The notes beneath the pieces are model-generated. The model was not told where the DNA came from. It did not search any database and worked only from the letters and a program-made list of their open reading frames with translations. This document shows positions 20,951 through 34,313 of a stretch of 64,000 bases of DNA, piece by piece (positions within the stretch are counted from its first letter, which is position 1; each line of letters begins with the position of its first letter). The translations under genes and the position numbers were made by a program. Origin of the DNA: Holothuria scabra (taxonomy: Eukaryota > Echinodermata > Holothuroidea > Aspidochirotida > Holothuriidae); the NCBI GenBank assembly GCA_037179385.1, contig CM074180.1:28563455-28627454 (forward strand), given 5' to 3'.

Positions 20951-23494
20951 CTAAGTTGTGATGAAAAAAAAAACCCTCCAGAGTTGATTGAAGTGCATTT
21001 GAGGATCTGTAACAGAGCTGTATTGAATGGGTGTTTTTTTTCTACACACTTGTCATACAGTGTAACAATGCAGACACCCAGGATATCAGCAGAGAAATAG
21101 CTCTCACTCCTTCAGAAGTTGTTAAATACCAAAATATTTGAATGAGACTGTTAAAATAGCCTTAGTGAACATGATTTTAGAAAAATAATGTGGAATGCAG
21201 AAGGAAACAGCTGTCATTGGACTGTTGGATTTATTAGATGTCACTGATCTCCATCCAGCTGGTTATTTCTGCTTTACTAAGTTTCAGTATGGTACACGAT
21301 GTTGTGACCTCACTTAGTGTTACAGTATAATTGAAAAAATTGTTAATTCTCTATGCATTTGATCATTTTTGAGCACTAAATGCATTAGGATGTTAACAAT
21401 GGACGGATAATCTTTTTATGCAAAACCCCAAGAGGACTGTATTTAGGCCTTCATCAGATATCATCAGCAACAATATGGAAACTTTGTCACCTTAAAATCC
21501 ACTAAGTACTGAGAGGCTGAAGCATCGCTGCTCTATTTCATTCCTAGTTATAGCGAGAAAATGTGTTCTTCTAACTTCCCTGTAGAATGCAAGAAATTGC
21601 AGGCTCCAGGAAGAAACCAAAAGAAAATTGTCTTTGAAACTCTAGTATTTTTGTTTGCATGAGTCACGAAAAGAAGGAGAAAATTTTGCACTCCAAACTC
21701 TCTAGATTGGTGGAAGTCCTACTTAAAAAGCACATACTGCTAATGTTCTCAAAACAATTCCGAAATCCAGCTTTATTTAGCCAACGTCTTACCTTTCATG
21801 TAGTTGTCTAAGGAACAGCGTTTCACTTACACAGACACAATCTTAGTAATTTTTAAGGTTTGAATATGTTATATCCTGGTAAGCATAGGCTACAAGCCTA
21901 CAAGTTTTCAATATAAAAGGAATCAAAACACTCTTTGAACATGCTGTGTATAATATAAGCTACTCTGCACCTCTGGAATTCGATGTTTATCAAGCGCTAG
22001 TGCCAACTGAGAAGTTTGCTCTCCCCTAACGAAAATTTAGTTTGAGTTGACTCGTTTCTGCCTTCAAGCACATAATTTTACCTAAGCAGACAGGCAGATA
22101 ATGGTAACCACCGTCTCGTTACTCATACGGGTTTCCAGTAACTTATCATATACCTTATCATAAACTTTTCTATTTTGTACTTTTCTATACTTCTGTATCG
22201 CTTCAGTCTTTAACTTTTATAAAAATGTAAATAACGTAAAAGTAACACAACTAAGTGAGCCTGGTGAAGCCATGAAGGTTTGAACACATAACTTTGTATT
22301 TCCATATTTGAAGAGGAACGACACCATGTTATATGTTGTTTAGAACAAAAGATTTTATTATATGGTATGGCACAACTTCCTAATGTTTGCTCTTGTTTCT
22401 ACCAGTCTATACTTGTCATCGGTAGCAACTTTGGGGCATGGTCACTGGTGAGTCACAACAGTGCACCAACGGCAGAGGCATGGATACCCAGGGAGGCTAT
22501 TGATTCATGAACTCCTGACAGACATCAATTTTTTGTGTTCTTAGTTTTTAAAAATACCTTAAAAAGTTCAGTACAAGTTTCACTCAAAACTCCAAAGGGT
22601 AGCATTAATGTCATTGGATTTCGTATTAGATATATTACCCGGAGTATACCAGGGTGATGTAGGCCTATGAAAGGGATTGAGACACGTACTTTAAATGAGA
22701 AAAAGAGCCTTTTAATATACATACTGTGTAACCATACCCCCACTCCCATACATGACCTCCAGTCAGCATATTATCCGCCCCCCCCTCTCAAAAGTTCCTT
22801 TTGTCAGAACATTTTGTTTCGAATGTGGAAACCAGAAGCGACTCAAAGTGTGATGGAGGGGGTTAAAAATACTCGACCCGTCCCCAGAAAAGGGTCGCTA
22901 GGTTTTTCTTTTAATACGTAAAGCATGCATTTAGATATTGCCATTCTAGCTGTTGCCAATTTTTTTTATGCCATTGTCGTTTTGTGGCCTTGCTTTCCCA
23001 TCTTTTGGTCAAATTTTGGCTGATAAGTAGGCAAAAATTAGGTTAAATAAAAACAGAAAAGAGGCAGCCTATTTTTCACTCCTAGCTACCAGAATACATT
23101 TTGGCAACTTTAGACCGCTATTTTGTGGTCAAAAATTTACACTTCCAAGTGTTATTTCACTTTGTTGGGACGAGGCTTTTTGTTTGGCTTCCCAACACTG
23201 TAAATCAAGCACGGATTTTATGTTAATTATGTCTGACTTGAACAAAATACTCTGAGGTAAATGTCTGGAAAGCCATTGCCTCAGACTTGACGCCAGAGTA
23301 AGAAAGGGCAAGCCGCCGCCATAAGGACATTTTAAGTACTTTTAAAAGAATCTGTTTATTCCCAACATTTATCTATGTATATTTGGTAGGCCTATGGATC
23401 TGGAAGGTATTTACGACCAAACCGTACGTTTCTTGCCCTTCAACTATCAGACTATTGGTTACGTTCCACTCATTCTTGTGAAAGTTTCCTTCTC
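20951..23494. other. Intergenic, nothing delimited
   Basis: No repeat boundary, exon or RNA gene was recognised on either strand. Short C-rich tracts occur near 22778-22790. Confidence 0.4.
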
Positions 23495-24130
23495 TTCCAT
23501 CCATGTTCGGTTTACGAGATATTGACAATTGGATTTGACACATTTTCTATAAAGGCTGAACTTGAAGCAAGCAGGTGTGATGTCATGGATTCACATTGTT
23601 TTGATTTTGATTCACATTTATTTTTAACCCTATTAGTTTGACCTTGAATTGATAAGGAATGCTATCTTTTTTTTTTTTAATTTCATTGAAGTTCAGGATG
23701 CACATGTGCTATCAATATATCAGAGTTTAGTTGCATGAAATCGCTGGTATATTATAAATAAAGGTTAGGTTAGAGGGAGTTTTACCGCCCAGTTTCCAAT
23801 CAATTAGTTCCGGCAACGGCCTTTTTTCCAGTTGTTGCTCACTGGCTAGCTTTTCCTACTCCATTGTTTATGCTGAGCACCAAACATAATGGACGGTAGA
23901 TTCCGTTTTTATAGTCTTCGGTGTGACCTGGCCAGGACTCGAACTCTCCATCTCCCGACTGCAAGACTGGTGCTCTCACCACTTGATCGTAGAGAGGGTC
24001 CAAAAAGTTATAAATAAAAACAAAACATTGGCTAAAAATGTGAATCCATGACATCACACCCGCTCGCTTTAAGTTCATTCTATTTAGAAAATTTGCATAT
24101 TCAGCCTCTGATATCTTGAGATGGAAAATG
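23495..24130. repeat. Inverted repeat pair (family E) around a SINE
   Basis: The left arm (about 23495-23605, with gaacttgaagcaagcaggtg and tgatgtcatggattcacat) and right arm (about 24027-24130) are diverged reverse complements. A third partial copy is at 45345-45440 in the orientation of the right arm. The space between the arms holds the SINE at 23766-24000. Confidence 0.7.
23766..24000 (-). mobile_element. tRNA-derived SINE copy
   Basis: On the minus strand the tRNA-like head reads with an A-box-like tcaagtggtgagagc and a B-box gagttcgagtcctgg. The body then matches other copies (atgctgagcaccaaac, ccagttgttgctcactggc, ttaccgcccagtttc on the plus strand). About 235 bp. Confidence 0.8.
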
Positions 24131-24248
24131 AAGCCTCTAACATATCAAAAATAATCTGGCTTTGGTCTATTCTTTTCTTTTAATAGCTACATGGGTATCA
24201 ACTATCAATAGCTGTGTGTGCCAAACTCCCTATTTAGACAGTTTGCAG

Positions 24249-24639
24249 CAGTGGTTCTCAAACTTTTTCAAAATACCACCCCCATAAGGCATCCATGACT
24301 GATCTAACGCCCCCCCCCCCCCCACGCAACATGCCATCATATTTATATAAATCTTTAACTTTGAACTTTCGACTTTCAATTTCCAGCACCAAAATGACCC
24401 AGATAAGTTTTATATTGGGTAAATTTTTGTCATTAGTTGCTAAACCTTTCAGAGAAGACAGTCTGTGTCAACCACTCTGCAACTTCCTAGGTTCCTCTAT
24501 TGCGAATGTATGAAAACCTCCATGGACCCCTAGTCAATGTCAACGCCCCCTATTGCTTACAAAATCCTCCAGCGCCCGCTTGAAACTTTTCAACGCCCCC
24601 CCCCTCCAGGGGCGGTAGAGACCACTTTGAGAACCACTG
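24249..24639. mobile_element. hAT-like MITE with CAGTGGTTCTCAAACT ends
   Basis: The ends cagtggttctcaaacttttt and tttgagaaccactg are inverted repeats of the kind typical of hAT elements. The flanking octamers gtttgcag (24241-24248) and gtttacac (24640-24647) agree at 6 of 8. The body holds C-runs; no transposase. Confidence 0.85.
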
Positions 24640-25707
24640 GTTTACACGGTTCATAAACTTGATGCATGGGAAGCGCACCGCAACTTTATTTTAGTCACAT
24701 GATTGACGGTTTCACTCAAGTTCGTATTACTGGTTTGTCAAGTTACGTATACTTTTTCATACAAATCCTATATTTGAGGATATATGAGGACACTTAACCA
24801 ACTATTGGGGACACGCCGTGCCGAAACACGTTGCAGTGTTCTTCAAATAAAGGGTAAAAAACAAAAGACGGCATGAGCAGTACTTGAAGGGTTCATCTTT
24901 CAACATTAAAGTAGGCATATTTAGCTCACGTCTACTCAAAAAGGGAATAGCTGGAATTACTGGAATTATATAAGATAGGTTTTGTAAAGTCCTCCCGACC
25001 TTCTGGCAGTTCGGCGAAACCAAACTTTAAACTGCTTTCCGAAGAATCATATACGATAGATTTTAATAGCAAATAAGCCTATCTATGTAATTTCCATGTT
25101 AACACGCCTCTATCAATATGGAACTCAATTTGAGGATATTGAAAGTGCGTCCTCTATTTTACAAACCGTTCGAACATAAGTTGAAGGTCTTATTCTATAA
25201 AATTGCTTTGAGTTAGATCGTAGGTATTTGGAGGAGGGAAGGGGAAGGTTTTTTCAAAACGTTTTAAAGAGCGAAACTTTCACAGACTTGCGCCCTCCCG
25301 ACCTTTACTAAAGTTTTTTTTTCTATCATCAGCTTCACGGCTTATTGCTTTGACTTTCTGCCCACCGACCGGTAGACCAAGGTGACTTTATGTTCAAGGT
25401 TTTCATACTTTTTACATCTCCTTTCCGTTATATTGACCTAACTGAGATTCATAATACAGGCTACTGGCTAGTATTCCTTTTGTGAACAAACATTGTTATA
25501 AATTGCAGGGGAAGCTGGGTTGGAAGTAATTTGTCGCTTTCGCTTCGATATTATTGTAGAAAAAAAAATAGCATACCGTATAAAGAGTGTCGTTGTGAGA
25601 AATGATCATCTAAAACAAAAGGCTTCCTCCCCCAGTTGCGCGCACCTCTATTTCAACATTCAAGAGAGAGAATTTTTGTTCTGAAGATACAGATTTCTAA
25701 ATGTAAC
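24640..25707. other. Intergenic with partial repeat G
   Basis: 24987-25055 (aagtcctcccgacc, then ttcggcgaaaccaa) matches 7053-7125. Nothing else was recognised. Confidence 0.4.
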
Positions 25708-26012
25708 TTAAAGGCATATTTTCATCATCCCAAACAGTTCCAATTCTCCCAACCTACTTACTTCTAGCCCCTCCCACATTTATCTAAAACTCATCTTTAT
25801 CCAGACACAATCCCAGTTTATTGCTTCATGGCTTGTCCCAGTGGCCATACAAGTCCATAATGTGTAATCAAGACACTCTCAGTGCCCATGCTGTGTAATT
25901 TAGCTTTGATGCATTGTTTGAATGTGATGCCAATCAAAGAGCTGTACCAATTGAGAGTTTTGATATATGTATACTGAAACTGTAGTTTGGGGTGACGAAT
26001 GACTGCCTTTAA
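25708..26012 (-). mobile_element. Family-1 MITE, full copy with TTAA ends
   Basis: TTAA at 25708-25711 and 26009-26012 flank ends aaggcatattttcatcatcc and ggggtgacgaatgactgcct. It is very close to the reverse complement of the copy at 950-1256 over its length, so these two look like the youngest copies. Confidence 0.9.
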
Positions 26013-26811
26013 TGTTCCGGTCAATCCATCTATTGCATATAGTCCCCGAGGCCCATAGCCTAAATACCTAATTTTCTGCCTACTTCGAGGTCCCTAAAGT
26101 GTTTGAGAAGGAATGAAATGCATATAGTGACCTAAGTTAGCAAGCATGTACCGAGTATTGGCGATCACTCAGGAAGAGCTTCCTATTTCCACGCTCTGAC
26201 ACATTCACAACTTTCTGGGCTTTGCATTAGGGTCCTAATTAGTCTTGATGTAGGACTGTACAAATCGCTATTTTCGCCCGCCGAACCAGCCTAAACAGTA
26301 CTGGTCAGATTCGGATTTATGACAGTTAATGAACTGTGACAACGTATTACGTCATCATCTGAGGTTGCAAGTGTACATCTCTTATGATGTGCACAAGTAG
26401 GCTGGTATGTGGACAAATGACCAGCCGTTACCCTGACAATCAAAAGTGCTTGTTGTATGATATAACAACAATGAAGCAAAATCGATTGAACTAGTCGATG
26501 GGCCTTTTGTTATGCTTTCTTAAATCGTTTGACGCAACTTAGCTAGGACATTCAGCTGTAGCCTAATACAGTGGACGATACTGTATGGCAAAAATGCTTG
26601 GTCATGACCGATATCTAGAAATATATCACTGTCCTTTCTGCCAGGAATATAGGCCTATAGTCGTTGCTGGTGCTATTACTTTAGAATTACTGCATCCATC
26701 CACAATGCCCTTGTCGCAGTTACTTAGTCAAGATCGATATACTCTTTTCAACAGTTCCGTACGATACATGGACCGCAATGCAGATCACATGCTCTCATCA
26801 CAGACCGTTGG
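26013..26811. other. Intergenic, nothing delimited
   Basis: The ORFs here are short and show no domain. No repeat boundary was recognised. Confidence 0.4.
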
Positions 26812-27053
26812 TCTGCGTGGTCAAGAGTCAAGGGTGGTTACAGTATCAGACTCTCAGTCGCGGGGGGTCGGGAGATGAGTCCTGACCGTGCCATATCAAA
26901 GACCTTAATACGGAACTTACTTTCATTGTGCTTGGTGATCAGCATAAGCAAAGCAATGGAGTAGGGAAAACAAACCAGTGGTCCACAGCTAGAAAAAGGC
27001 CGTGGCCAGCTCGACTTGAACCAATTGTCCCGTAAAACTCCATCTTAGTTAAC
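26812..27053 (+). mobile_element. tRNA-derived SINE copy
   Basis: In forward orientation: the tRNA-like head (ctgcgtggtcaagag, then gtcgggagatgagtcctgac) is followed by cttggtgatcagcataagca, agcaatggagtagggaaaa, ccgtggccagctcgacttga and the end cccgtaaaactccatctta. The B box is damaged. Confidence 0.75.
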
Positions 27054-27054
27054 C

Positions 27055-27553
27055 TCACACACAGAGGGACGTAGGTATTTGTTTGTGTGGCGCCTCTGTG
27101 CCAGTTTCCGCGCTCTTAGGCTGCCGCCCCTCAGATGGTCTTTCTTTGCGATTAGAACGAAAAAGCTCGTTCGCTCCGTGCTGCGGGGTAAGTATGAAAG
27201 CCATGCCGACTCTTTTCCTGGTATCATTGTGTGCTGAAAAATTTGGGGAATTTGGGAGGAAAACTGGAATCATGTTATTGTTACTCTTCCCTTTCATTAA
27301 CCTTTCGGCGAGAGAGAGTCCAACAATGGAGAAACCCAGCTGGTCACAAAAGTTATCCCCTCCACTGAGAGAAGCGGGTAAATTTTTACCATCAGCTTTT
27401 CGAGAGAGCCCAAAGTCAGCCCCATGCAACGCCATATGGTACAGTCTAAAAAAGAGGCTCAAAGGTTCGTCACAGGGGGAAAAGGTGTTAAAGGGCCCAG
27501 CTGAGCCTGCAAATAATTCTCGAAGAACCAGTAGGGTTTTTCATTACCAATGA
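27055..27553. other. Overlapping ORFs on both strands, unrecognised
   Basis: A plus-strand ORF (27083-27553, 156 codons) and a minus-strand ORF (27055-27462, 135 codons) overlap in a stretch that looks more GC-rich than its surroundings. Neither translation shows a domain, signal peptide or family motif I know. It starts right after a SINE. It may be part of an unknown element rather than a gene. Confidence 0.3.
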
Positions 27554-28065
27554 AGTGCTGTGTTTTTTTAGTGTGATCTAAATTTCTACATGCAAAGAAA
27601 AATCCGGCATGGCGCAACCGATTTTCCAAACTAAATGTCCCAACAATGTCCCGATCTCATCATTTCTTCTCAAGTTAAAGGGCAAGAACATTCATCCCAA
27701 ACTTAAGAAGTGTAGTAGACTGTCCAGTCTCATGATTGGCTGTTTGGAGTCATGTGACAATGTTTTTTCACTTCAAATGCGAAATTTACCAGAAGTTACT
27801 GCTTGGTTTACCTTTAAATAAGATGAAAATTGTGCCTTTTTATTCAAAATACGTTTAGAGCTGCTCTTTACCTTTAAGCTGGCGATCGAAGTCCCCAATG
27901 GACCCTTTATGAGTCTCTTCCTTTTTTTTTGTAAAGTACCATTGAGTTTCAGGTTCTGCTCGTTATATTTACCTAGTTTTAATTCATAAACTAATGGCTC
28001 TGAATTGACCAGCTCATATGTATGCTCATTTGTATACGGTAATGGCTTGCCAGTGGAGTTTCAAG

Positions 28066-30593
28066 CAGTGTTGTGGTCGAGACCGGCATATTCGAGACTG
28101 AGACCAAGACCGAGACCAGAGGGTGTCGAGACCGAGGCCGAATGTACATATTGCATAGGAAAATAAATTGTTCAAAATTTTGAATAGGCCTACCTTTTTA
28201 CCTACTGTAACCTTGGTTACTTTATGCTCTAGAATGACACGTAACACCAAAAGTGCATCATCATTGATTTTTTTTTTTGCATGTTTTATCATATGCATGA
28301 CTGTATGCGACGGGAGGACGGTGGCCGTGACCCCCAATTAGCCAAGACTTTGCTTGCTGAATCGGGCAGACTTCAGTGCCTCAGTGGGGCAGAAATTATG
28401 CCCTTGTTGGGGATCTGGAAAAGTGCAAAAGGCCACCGCCCTTGATAAAAAGAGTCCCTGATGGTTATGGTCATATGCCAAAACAGGGAGCTCTCAGTTG
28501 CCTAACCATACTTAGAATAAATAACTTTCAAAAACTATTCCAAGTTTTTTTTCTTATGTTGTCATCATTGCCGTACAGAACTCCAGGTGCCAAACCAGAG
28601 CATAACCTCTGCCCCACTGAGGGACCAAAGTCCACCCGATTCGGGAAGGTAATGGCCATTTGTGGGGTGGAAGCCCACTACCCCTCCCCCATCCAGTATA
28701 CGGTTCAGGTGGTCCTGCTCATCAAATCAGAACCATTGAGTGTTACAGGTCTTAACTCACAGAATAAAGATAAAGGATTTTTCATGTAAAGTGCACGTGA
28801 ATGACTAGTCACATCGTGCGCTATATTAAGTCTAATCTATATAAAAGGGCATGTCCTCTCGCCCCAAACTCTAATTATCGTAGTAGTCTACAAAAATTAC
28901 CTCTTGGCTAAGTTCTTTGATTGGCAGCTAGTCCAAGCAATGCAGATTATTAAAGCTTATAATACACAGCATGAACTGTACTGTGAGTGTTTTGATTTAC
29001 ACACATTGCTCTTTTATAGTCACCCTGAAGCATTGAACTGAGAATGCGACTGGAAGAGGATGAACTTTAGACAATTGTGGGAGGGGCATAAATAAGAAGT
29101 TTAGGAGAATTGGTGAGAGATTTGGGACTGCATGCCCTCACAGATGGAGTGTGTGGACTCATTACATGAATACTTCTTTCCTCAATGATTAGCCTGTTTT
29201 TCAGAGCAATTGGCGTTTTTGAAAAGTAAACTCAGTCCTAAGAGTTTATAAAGGAAAGGTCAAGGTGAGGTTCAGTGAAGTAAGCAATTTTCTCTGAAGG
29301 GGGGGGGGGGCATGCAGTATGTTGAGTGATTGCCGGTAGAGAGAGGGGTCTAAGGGAGGGGGTTTCCCGTTCCCCTTTGAAAATTCTTGTCCTTTTCAAG
29401 GAGCTTAAATGCAAAATGGTGCAAGACTTTTGATGTAACAGGAATAGTCCTGAGTTGAAGTTGAATTGTGGTGTTTAATGGGGTAAAACTGACGTTTTAT
29501 TTTCTTACATGCAACCAGATACCATGTACACTACCTTGCCTTTTCAAGGTAATTTTTTTTTAAAATTTGCATACTTTTAGAAGTCCAAATAAAAGGGCAT
29601 CAGTGATGGGCTTAAGGGCATGGGAGTATGTCAGTTTTTTTTATTTTATGCACGAAAAAGTAATTCTACCAAATATACAATACTATCTAAGTTAAGCGCC
29701 ACCGTCAGTTGGTGTAAAGAGAAAAAAGAAAATTTTGAAAAATCTCTACTCCTCAGATGGCAGAAAATTGTGTTATCATGCTTTTAAAAGTGTATCTAGA
29801 TGGACTTTATTTTTAGCTTTCCTTTGCAGAAATAAAAAACCAGCAACTTGCTAGAGATAAAAAATTTAGCACAAAATGTACCATATCATTAGATGAAATG
29901 GTATTTAATCTTCAGGCGGAAACTTGAACGGAATTAAAAATAAGCTAATGTTCCCCTATTGCAACTCTTGGCTACATTCAAGATCCGCTGAATTGATGCA
30001 ATTGAGTATGTTACTGTCCGAGTTCCGACTATAAAAGGTTCTACTCCTAACACCTGTTTTATGACAAATGTAAAACTATTGCTTACCGCACCTGAACATC
30101 CTCCACTCCCCTGCACATTTATCATACTTATTCACCGGTTGCGGAACGAGCTTACCGTATGATGGCCCCTTCCCCCCTTTGACTTTTTTTTTTGTAAAAG
30201 TTGGTGTCTTTACATGCAATCTGGTTCCGTATTTGCTTCCTTCTATAAGGAAAAGAGTGGGTGGCAGGACCAAATGCCCCTCCATCTGTACTTCAGTAGT
30301 GGGGTAAGATAAAATTTATTGATGTCCATCATAAAATAACAATGGACAAAAGCACTCCTTTAAAAATGGATAAATATATTAGAAGGTTACCTATGCATCT
30401 TACAATGTAAGTGACACTTCAATTTTTTGTTTTTTTTTTGACATTATTTATCTTATTTAAACAAAAAATAAAACAAATTTTTGGCCGGCCTCGAAGCGAG
30501 ACCAGGACAACTTCCTAGACCCGAAGGGTTCGAGACCGAGACCGACACCAGCGGATGTCGAGACCGAGACCGGTCTCGAGCACTACAACACTG
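28066..30593. mobile_element. hAT-type element, perfect 8-bp target duplication
   Basis: The ends cagtgttgtggtcgagaccg and tctcgagcactacaacactg are inverted repeats. Both flanks carry the octamer gtttcaag (28058-28065 and 30594-30601). The ends are rich in gagaccgagacc words. It is 2528 bp long, and the 137-codon ORF at 28376-28789 is not recognisable as transposase. A family-1 MITE is nested inside. Confidence 0.9.
28842..29144 (+). mobile_element. Family-1 MITE copy nested in the hAT element
   Basis: It contains ctctcgccccaaactctaat, agttctttgattggcagc, atacacagcatg, caccctgaagcattgaactg and ttgtgggaggggcat in order. Borders are approximate. Confidence 0.75.
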
Positions 30594-33500
30594 GTTTCAA
30601 GTGCTGCATTTTTGCACTTGGCAAAAAGATTATCTCTTCGTATTCTTTTAAACCATTTCGTCACATACTAAGTCCTTATCGACTTTCTTTAATTCAGTTT
30701 CGATGAGCATGACCCTCACATCTACCGGCTCCCTGCATCTATCTAGATCTGCCAGTCCTCCAATAATATCTCTTTCCCGGTGTCACAACCAGCACTAATT
30801 GTCCGTGTTGTTTAGATTTCGTTCCATACGCACTTCATTTGGTCGCTATGCTTTGGCAACAGCTGGATCAGAGACGGCTACAGCAAACAAACCGAGCAAA
30901 CTTACTGTTTGTTGAAGGTGAATTGAACTGGTCTCCCATATGTAGGCCACAATAGTCCAGCTTCGAGCAGCTATGGTTCTGCACATATAAAGAACGGAAA
31001 AATTACAATTGCTTGTTGTGGGACGTGATCAAAATCATTACTGCGGCGTTTACTTTACGTCACAATACAGAAAAGTCTTTATTTGTAAGGAATATTTCCA
31101 CATTGGTATTTTCGTATCGATTCAGTCACGCACTGGGGATTTCTGAGTACTGTGGAGGTACAATAATATGTTTTAGTTCCCCTCGCGTAAAGTTTGAGCA
31201 GGGAGTTGCAACTCCCTGGTTTGAGCTGCCAGTTCTGCGTTCCCGGAACAATTGCCACACTGAATGGCAGAGCCGTAAACTCGTAGTGTCATTATTGTGA
31301 TTCGAGGAGTTCTATGGAAATTACAAACTTGCAAGTAAACGTCGGGAGGAATATAACCTGGCGATTCAACATGGTTTGATACTTGGATACAGTGTGAGAG
31401 AATTTACGGTGAGTAGTTTAGTATGCTAAACTTATACCTTTACATATATTATATGCAATAATCCAGTTATACGTAAGCGCCGCGTACTAAGAAGAACAAA
31501 CTTATGTAGACGAATGAATGAATTGCAAATTTGAATGTACCAGCTTAATTCTGTGTTATATATTTATTTATTTTTTTAATTTAGTGTTTTGACAATTATG
31601 TGAGTTTACTTACACACTGCTCGTAATACCTCAGTTTTGCGAGGGAGCTCGTATTAGATAATAACAACTCCCTAGTTTTGCAGCTGCGATATGTCAGTGT
31701 TAATTTCAACACCGGCGTATCACAATAAGGAATTCAAGGCCAGGTAAAAGTGGTCTTCATTTTACATTGCAACTGTGGCACTGATGACACTTTTCTAAAT
31801 TGCGGTGCGATTAAGCCCACTGAACGTGTAAAATGTAATAAAGTTTACCCGTCGGTGAGCAACATTAGGAAGGTATGTTACTTTCACTCACCAACTCCCT
31901 TCGTCTTATTCCAAAAATGCACATTTTGTTCGAAATATCGCTCTAATTTTGCGCACTTCCTTTGAACAGAAGAAGTGCGTTAGAATAGTTTCATACGCAA
32001 AGTTCCATAAGATGTAGAAAGTTAAATATAATTTGGAAGATAACTCCAGACATACGAAGCAGGGGTGCAGGGGGCACTCTCCCTCCCAACTCGGGCAAAA
32101 ACAGCTGGTCCATTTGGGCAAAACATGAGCAAAAGAGTGATAAATGGTGCCATTATTTGGGCCAAAATTGCTCTTACCCCCTCAGAAAAATGTTTTTTCT
32201 CCATTGATAAAGTACAGTGACTTGAATCCGAGTCCGGACTTGAAAGCTGATGAATCTGATCGCCGGACTCGTGACACGGACTCGGACTCGACTGCAGCAC
32301 TAAGGCTATATACATTAGTTTGAGCAGGCGGGTAAAGCCAGAAAGAACTGAGTTCTCATCCTGGTACTGCTTCACGTCTTTAAAGGGCAAGAGCAGTCCA
32401 CAAACTTGAAGTACATTAGTGAAGTACAGTGTTCTGTTTCCTGATTGGATCTTGGCAATCATATAACAGTATGTTTTTCCTCACATGTGAAATTTACTAG
32501 GATTTTCTGTTTGTTTAACCTGAATATATGCAACATTGAAGTCATAAAATATTATGAAGTATACTGTACCTTGAAAAGAGATGAGAAGAACAAGATGTAG
32601 TTGTTGCTTTCAAATAAGTTTGGGACGACTGCTCTTGCCCTTTAAGTCATGGAATACTGTATAATCGTAAATTCTTTGTTAGTTATTGTGGAATTGGAAT
32701 TTTGAAACATTTTTTTTTTTGGGGGGGGGGGGGGGTAAAGAAATCCACACATATGCAAGACTCACTGCCTCATTCATACGTTGACCAGTTACAAATTTAC
32801 AATACCAGACCATGATGACAGATAAGTTTTGTTAGTCATAACTCAATGTATAATTATGGTGCAGAATTAAAGTCGCGGTAAACTCTTGAAAATAAATTCT
32901 GATTGTTCCTTTATAGCATCATCCTTCCTCAAATCATTATGCTTTAGAAGAGTATCAGAACTAGTCTAAAATCATCTGATTTTTTCAATAGTATATTGCT
33001 GAATAAGTAATGCTTGAGAAATAGATGATTGAATCTCGTTCTGTATGAAACATATTTCTTGAAAAGAATACCATCATGCTGTCCTGTGAGGTATCCATGA
33101 ATATCATTCTGACCTGAGTGTCTGTAATGCTTTCTAGCGTTTTTCGGAGATGATGTAGGTGTTTTCATCCGGCATTGGGACGGTACGATGAATGTTAACC
33201 CTTATTCTCCTATAATTGACCAACATTTGCTCAAAATGTCATCAGATTTTTTTCGGTGAAGTCCTTTAACCAAAAATACTGTGTTCTTCCCGCCTTTCAA
33301 ATTTTTAAGTCGGAAACAACTGAGTTACTAAGCGACCTTACTCTCCAAGTGTAAAATTTATGTTCTGTATGTCATGGAATCAGGGAACGGTATTTCTTCG
33401 TGCAAATACCCCGGATCCACATCGGGGCTTTTAGATGACTGTCGCTGTCCTATATATAGGTACCAACCCTAGCGTCATGGGCATCTATCTGTACTTTGTA

Positions 33501-34084
33501 AAAGTGGGGGAACATGACCACTTCCCGTAAAAAATACTGTGTAAAAAACGTAAGTCAATGGTTCTAATTCAAAAAAGTGGAAATGCCCCTCCAAAAAAAA
33601 TCTGTGCCTAACCCTGTCGTTTTATACATGCCTCGTTTTGGCAGAATATTTTCAAGGCTTTGCATGAGTTAAGGTGTAGAATTTAACCATGCAAAAGTTA
33701 CGTCTAGATAAAAAACAATAATTGTACCTTCGCTTTTAGATGTGTGTATCGAGGTCAGATTATGCAAATTCTCTTGATAGTGGTGTAAAAGAAAATTAAA
33801 TATAAATCGCCTTCGATCAGAGGCATGCTATTTGTCAAGTAATAGCTTCCTGCTTCCGATAGATTCAGAAATCTTACAATACGTTCGTTTCTAACGGATC
33901 ATATCACACCCTGCAGTCAAGTTTATTGAAAATAACATTTTTTTCCTGTTTAATAACGTGTGTCCTTTAAAGAATAACTGCTAGGGAAATTGCTCCAAAA
34001 TATAAGGTAACGTGCAGAAGGCTAATTTTGTTTAAAGTGTACCAACATACAGTATAGCGTACAAAGGAAACAGTTGACATCATT
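30594..34084. other. Intergenic, mostly unassigned
   Basis: No gene was recognised, including in the 146-codon minus-strand ORF at 32022-32462. A G-run lies at 32721-32735. A short inverted-repeat remnant with ccgagtccgg words is at 32215-32302. Confidence 0.4.
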
Positions 34085-34313
34085 ATTTTTAGGCAGTTAT
34101 TTCAAATTCAAAATACAGTGTAGTTCGTATCACCCAAATACCCAGCATGCACTGAGGGTGTTCTGGTTACACTGATGTTAGTGACTTTTATGCTCATCGG
34201 GATACTTTATGCCCTGAAGCAATAAACTATATGATTTTGACTGAATAAGGATGAATTTTAGACAGTTGTGGGAGGGGCTGAAAGTTTATGTTGGGGGAAT
34301 TGGAATTGTCTAC
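34085..34313 (+). mobile_element. Family-1 MITE copy, internally deleted
   Basis: It keeps ccagcatgcactgagggtg, ccctgaagcaataaacta, acagttgtgggaggggctg and ggggaattggaattgtct. The left third is shortened. Confidence 0.7.

Noticed and set aside
28376..28789. 137-codon ORF inside the hAT element as possible transposase
   Set aside because: No recognisable transposase motif or zinc finger; it is short compared with a usual hAT transposase of about 600 residues or more.
32215..32302. Small inverted repeat with ccgagtccgg words resembling hAT ends
   Set aside because: The flanks (ataaagta and aggctata) do not form a target duplication and the ends match only loosely, so it was not called as an element.
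32022..32462. 146-codon minus-strand ORF
   Set aside because: No domain, no family motif, low-complexity and repeat-like parts; no sign of selection visible.
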